Positions 5,799 through 6,157 of a stretch of DNA of 6,157 bases are shown one piece after another; positions within the stretch are counted from its first letter, which is position 1, and each line of letters starts with the position of its first letter. Under the pieces are notes generated by a model. It was not told the DNA's origin and made no database searches. It saw only the letters and a list, made by a program, of their open reading frames with translations. Source of the DNA: an uncultured Collinsella sp. GTDB lineage: Bacteria; Actinomycetota; Coriobacteriia; Coriobacteriales; Coriobacteriaceae. The DNA is taken from NCBI GenBank assembly GCA_900551305.1, contig URVK01000104.1, positions 1-6,157 of the forward strand. The letters are read 5' to 3'. The position numbers and the translations under genes were made by a program.

Positions 5799-5830
5799 CT
5801 AAAGGCCGGATTCGAGCCGTCGACACCCGC
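5795..5830 (-). pseudogene. Inverted, degenerate tRNA 3' fragment
   Basis: Positions 5808-5830 are the reverse complement of 5716-5738 (tRNA anticodon stem, variable loop and T arm) with a single difference. On the minus strand it continues into a changed acceptor region and ends with ACCA at 5798-5795, like a tRNA 3' end, but the acceptor sequence (CCTTTAG) is unlike the core copies. It is best read as a rearranged or foreign tRNA remnant in the opposite orientation, not a working tRNA. Confidence 0.55.
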
Positions 5831-5857
5831 GTCACCAATTTCCCCGCGGGGGGAGTT
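5799..5857. other. Spacer between the two tRNA-end copies
   Basis: These 59 bases separate the two direct repeats. They contain most of the inverted tRNA fragment (to 5830), then a short unrecognised stretch with the palindrome CCCCGCGGGG (5842-5851) and a TTTT run just before the second core. No gene is seen. It may be the remnant of an earlier, mostly lost insertion. Confidence 0.4.
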
Positions 5858-5926
5858 TTCGAATCCGCCCGGGGGCACCAGAGGAATATCGAGCCCGGTA
5901 CCGCTACGGTGCCTGGCTCTTCTGGT
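5858..5926 (+). repeat. Direct repeat copy 2: second tRNA 3' end plus hairpin (host-proximal)
   Basis: Bases 5858-5880 repeat the tRNA from the T loop to CCA exactly, and 5881-5926 repeat the downstream flank with five changes. Here the identity begins in the T loop and not the anticodon loop, so less tRNA is retained than at 5708-5752. This copy adjoins the host gene and probably represents the original chromosomal tRNA 3' end with its own flank. Confidence 0.9.
5891..5919 (+). terminator. tRNA-downstream hairpin, copy 2 (probable terminator)
   Basis: The stem 5891-5903 with 5907-5919 and a CTA loop is the same structure as at 5763-5791. Compared with that copy, two G-T wobbles are replaced by G-C pairs and one C-G pair by a C-T mismatch. 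The tail is TTCTGGTT. Confidence 0.55.
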
Positions 5927-5938
5927 TCATGCCATGTC

Positions 5939-5980
5939 AAAAACGAGGCGCCCGCTTGCTGGGGGAGCAAGCGGGCGCCT
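5939..5980 (-). terminator. Intrinsic terminator of the flanking host gene
   Basis: A perfect 15-bp GC-rich stem (5946-5960 with 5966-5980) with a five-base loop is followed on the minus strand by CG and a run of five T (5943-5939). It lies 50 bases after the host gene's stop codon and faces the tRNA remnant. Confidence 0.92.
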
Positions 5981-6030
5981 GTGAGCGAATATGTTTGCGG
6001 CGAAAGCCGTGATGAGCGGTGGGGTGGCGA

Positions 6031-6157
6031 CTAGTTGGTCGTACCGGAATCGTCGCCCGTGCCCGTGCCCGAGCCAGAGCCCGAACCCGAGCCAGAAAGT
6101 GCGACCGTCAGCGTAATCGTGCTGTCGGTGGACTGCTTGCCGGTGGGGGAGACGCCC
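6031..6157 (-). CDS. C-terminal end of a host protein, probably a PASTA-domain Ser/Thr kinase (partial)
   Basis: The frame is open from the window edge to TAG (6033-6031), giving the last 41 residues. The first 22 or so (GVSPTGKQSTDSTITLTVAL and following SG) fit the end of a PASTA repeat, whose usual close is 'S-P-x-G...G/S-x-V/I-x-L-x-V-S-x-G'. PASTA repeats sit on the outside of PknB-type membrane kinases or penicillin-binding proteins and bind peptidoglycan fragments. After this comes a low-complexity tail of alternating Gly-Ser then Gly-Thr dipeptides, ending DDSGTTN. The gene is followed by the strong terminator at 5980-5939, which supports the frame and strand. The family call rests on a short stretch only; another secreted or surface protein with a Gly-Ser tail is possible. 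Confidence 0.6.
   Translation of the reverse strand, partial: GVSPTGKQSTDSTITLTVALSGSGSGSGSGTGTGDDSGTTN

Noticed and set aside
5490..5980. CRISPR-like array, considered because of the several repeats
   Set aside because: The repeats differ in sequence and kind, spacers are irregular, and all are explained by tRNA copies, hairpins or candidate arm sites.
5720..6034. Plus-strand frames across the att region
   Set aside because: They cross tRNA fragments, two hairpins and the host terminator, and one contains the GFEPSTP artefact from the inverted tRNA copy. There is no ribosome site or family.

Overview
The window holds the integrase-proximal end of an integrative and conjugative or mobilizable element (ICE/IME), its chromosomal junction in the 3' part of a tRNA gene, and the last codons of a flanking host gene. 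The DNA is GC-rich, the tRNA remnant encodes its own CCA, and the host gene ends in what looks like a PASTA repeat. This suggests a high-GC Gram-positive bacterium. A gut or oral Coriobacteriia is my best guess, but that is an inference from style and not proven by the sequence.

All protein genes lie on the minus strand, so transcription runs right to left. From the junction inward they are: a tyrosine integrase (5469-4162); an unrecognised 228-residue protein (4097-3411); a small helix-turn-helix protein (3318-3076); a DnaB/RepA-type hexameric helicase domain with no N-terminal DnaB domain (3076-2180); a MobC-type relaxosome protein (2176-1832); and a VirD4/TraG-type coupling ATPase (1835 to beyond the left edge). 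The last four overlap by 1-4 bases or are 3 bases apart, so they form one translationally coupled transfer/replication operon. The relaxase and the mating-pair channel are not in view and would be expected to the left.

Right of the integrase, 5470-6030 contains no gene but is dense in structure. It holds a 20-bp perfect inverted repeat directly upstream of the integrase, an AT-richer stretch with phased short repeats and two further inverted repeats (candidate integrase/excisionase arm sites), and then the att core. The core is the 3' half of a tRNA-Arg(CCU) gene, from the anticodon loop to CCA. The 3' end of the tRNA and its downstream hairpin occur again 128 bp further on (64 of 69 bases identical). 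An inverted copy of the tRNA variable/T-arm region lies between the two. This composite suggests repeated use of the same tRNA gene by more than one element.

The right end (6157-6031) is the C-terminal end of a minus-strand host protein with a Gly-Ser/Gly-Thr tail. It is followed by a strong intrinsic terminator (5980-5939) facing the tRNA remnant.
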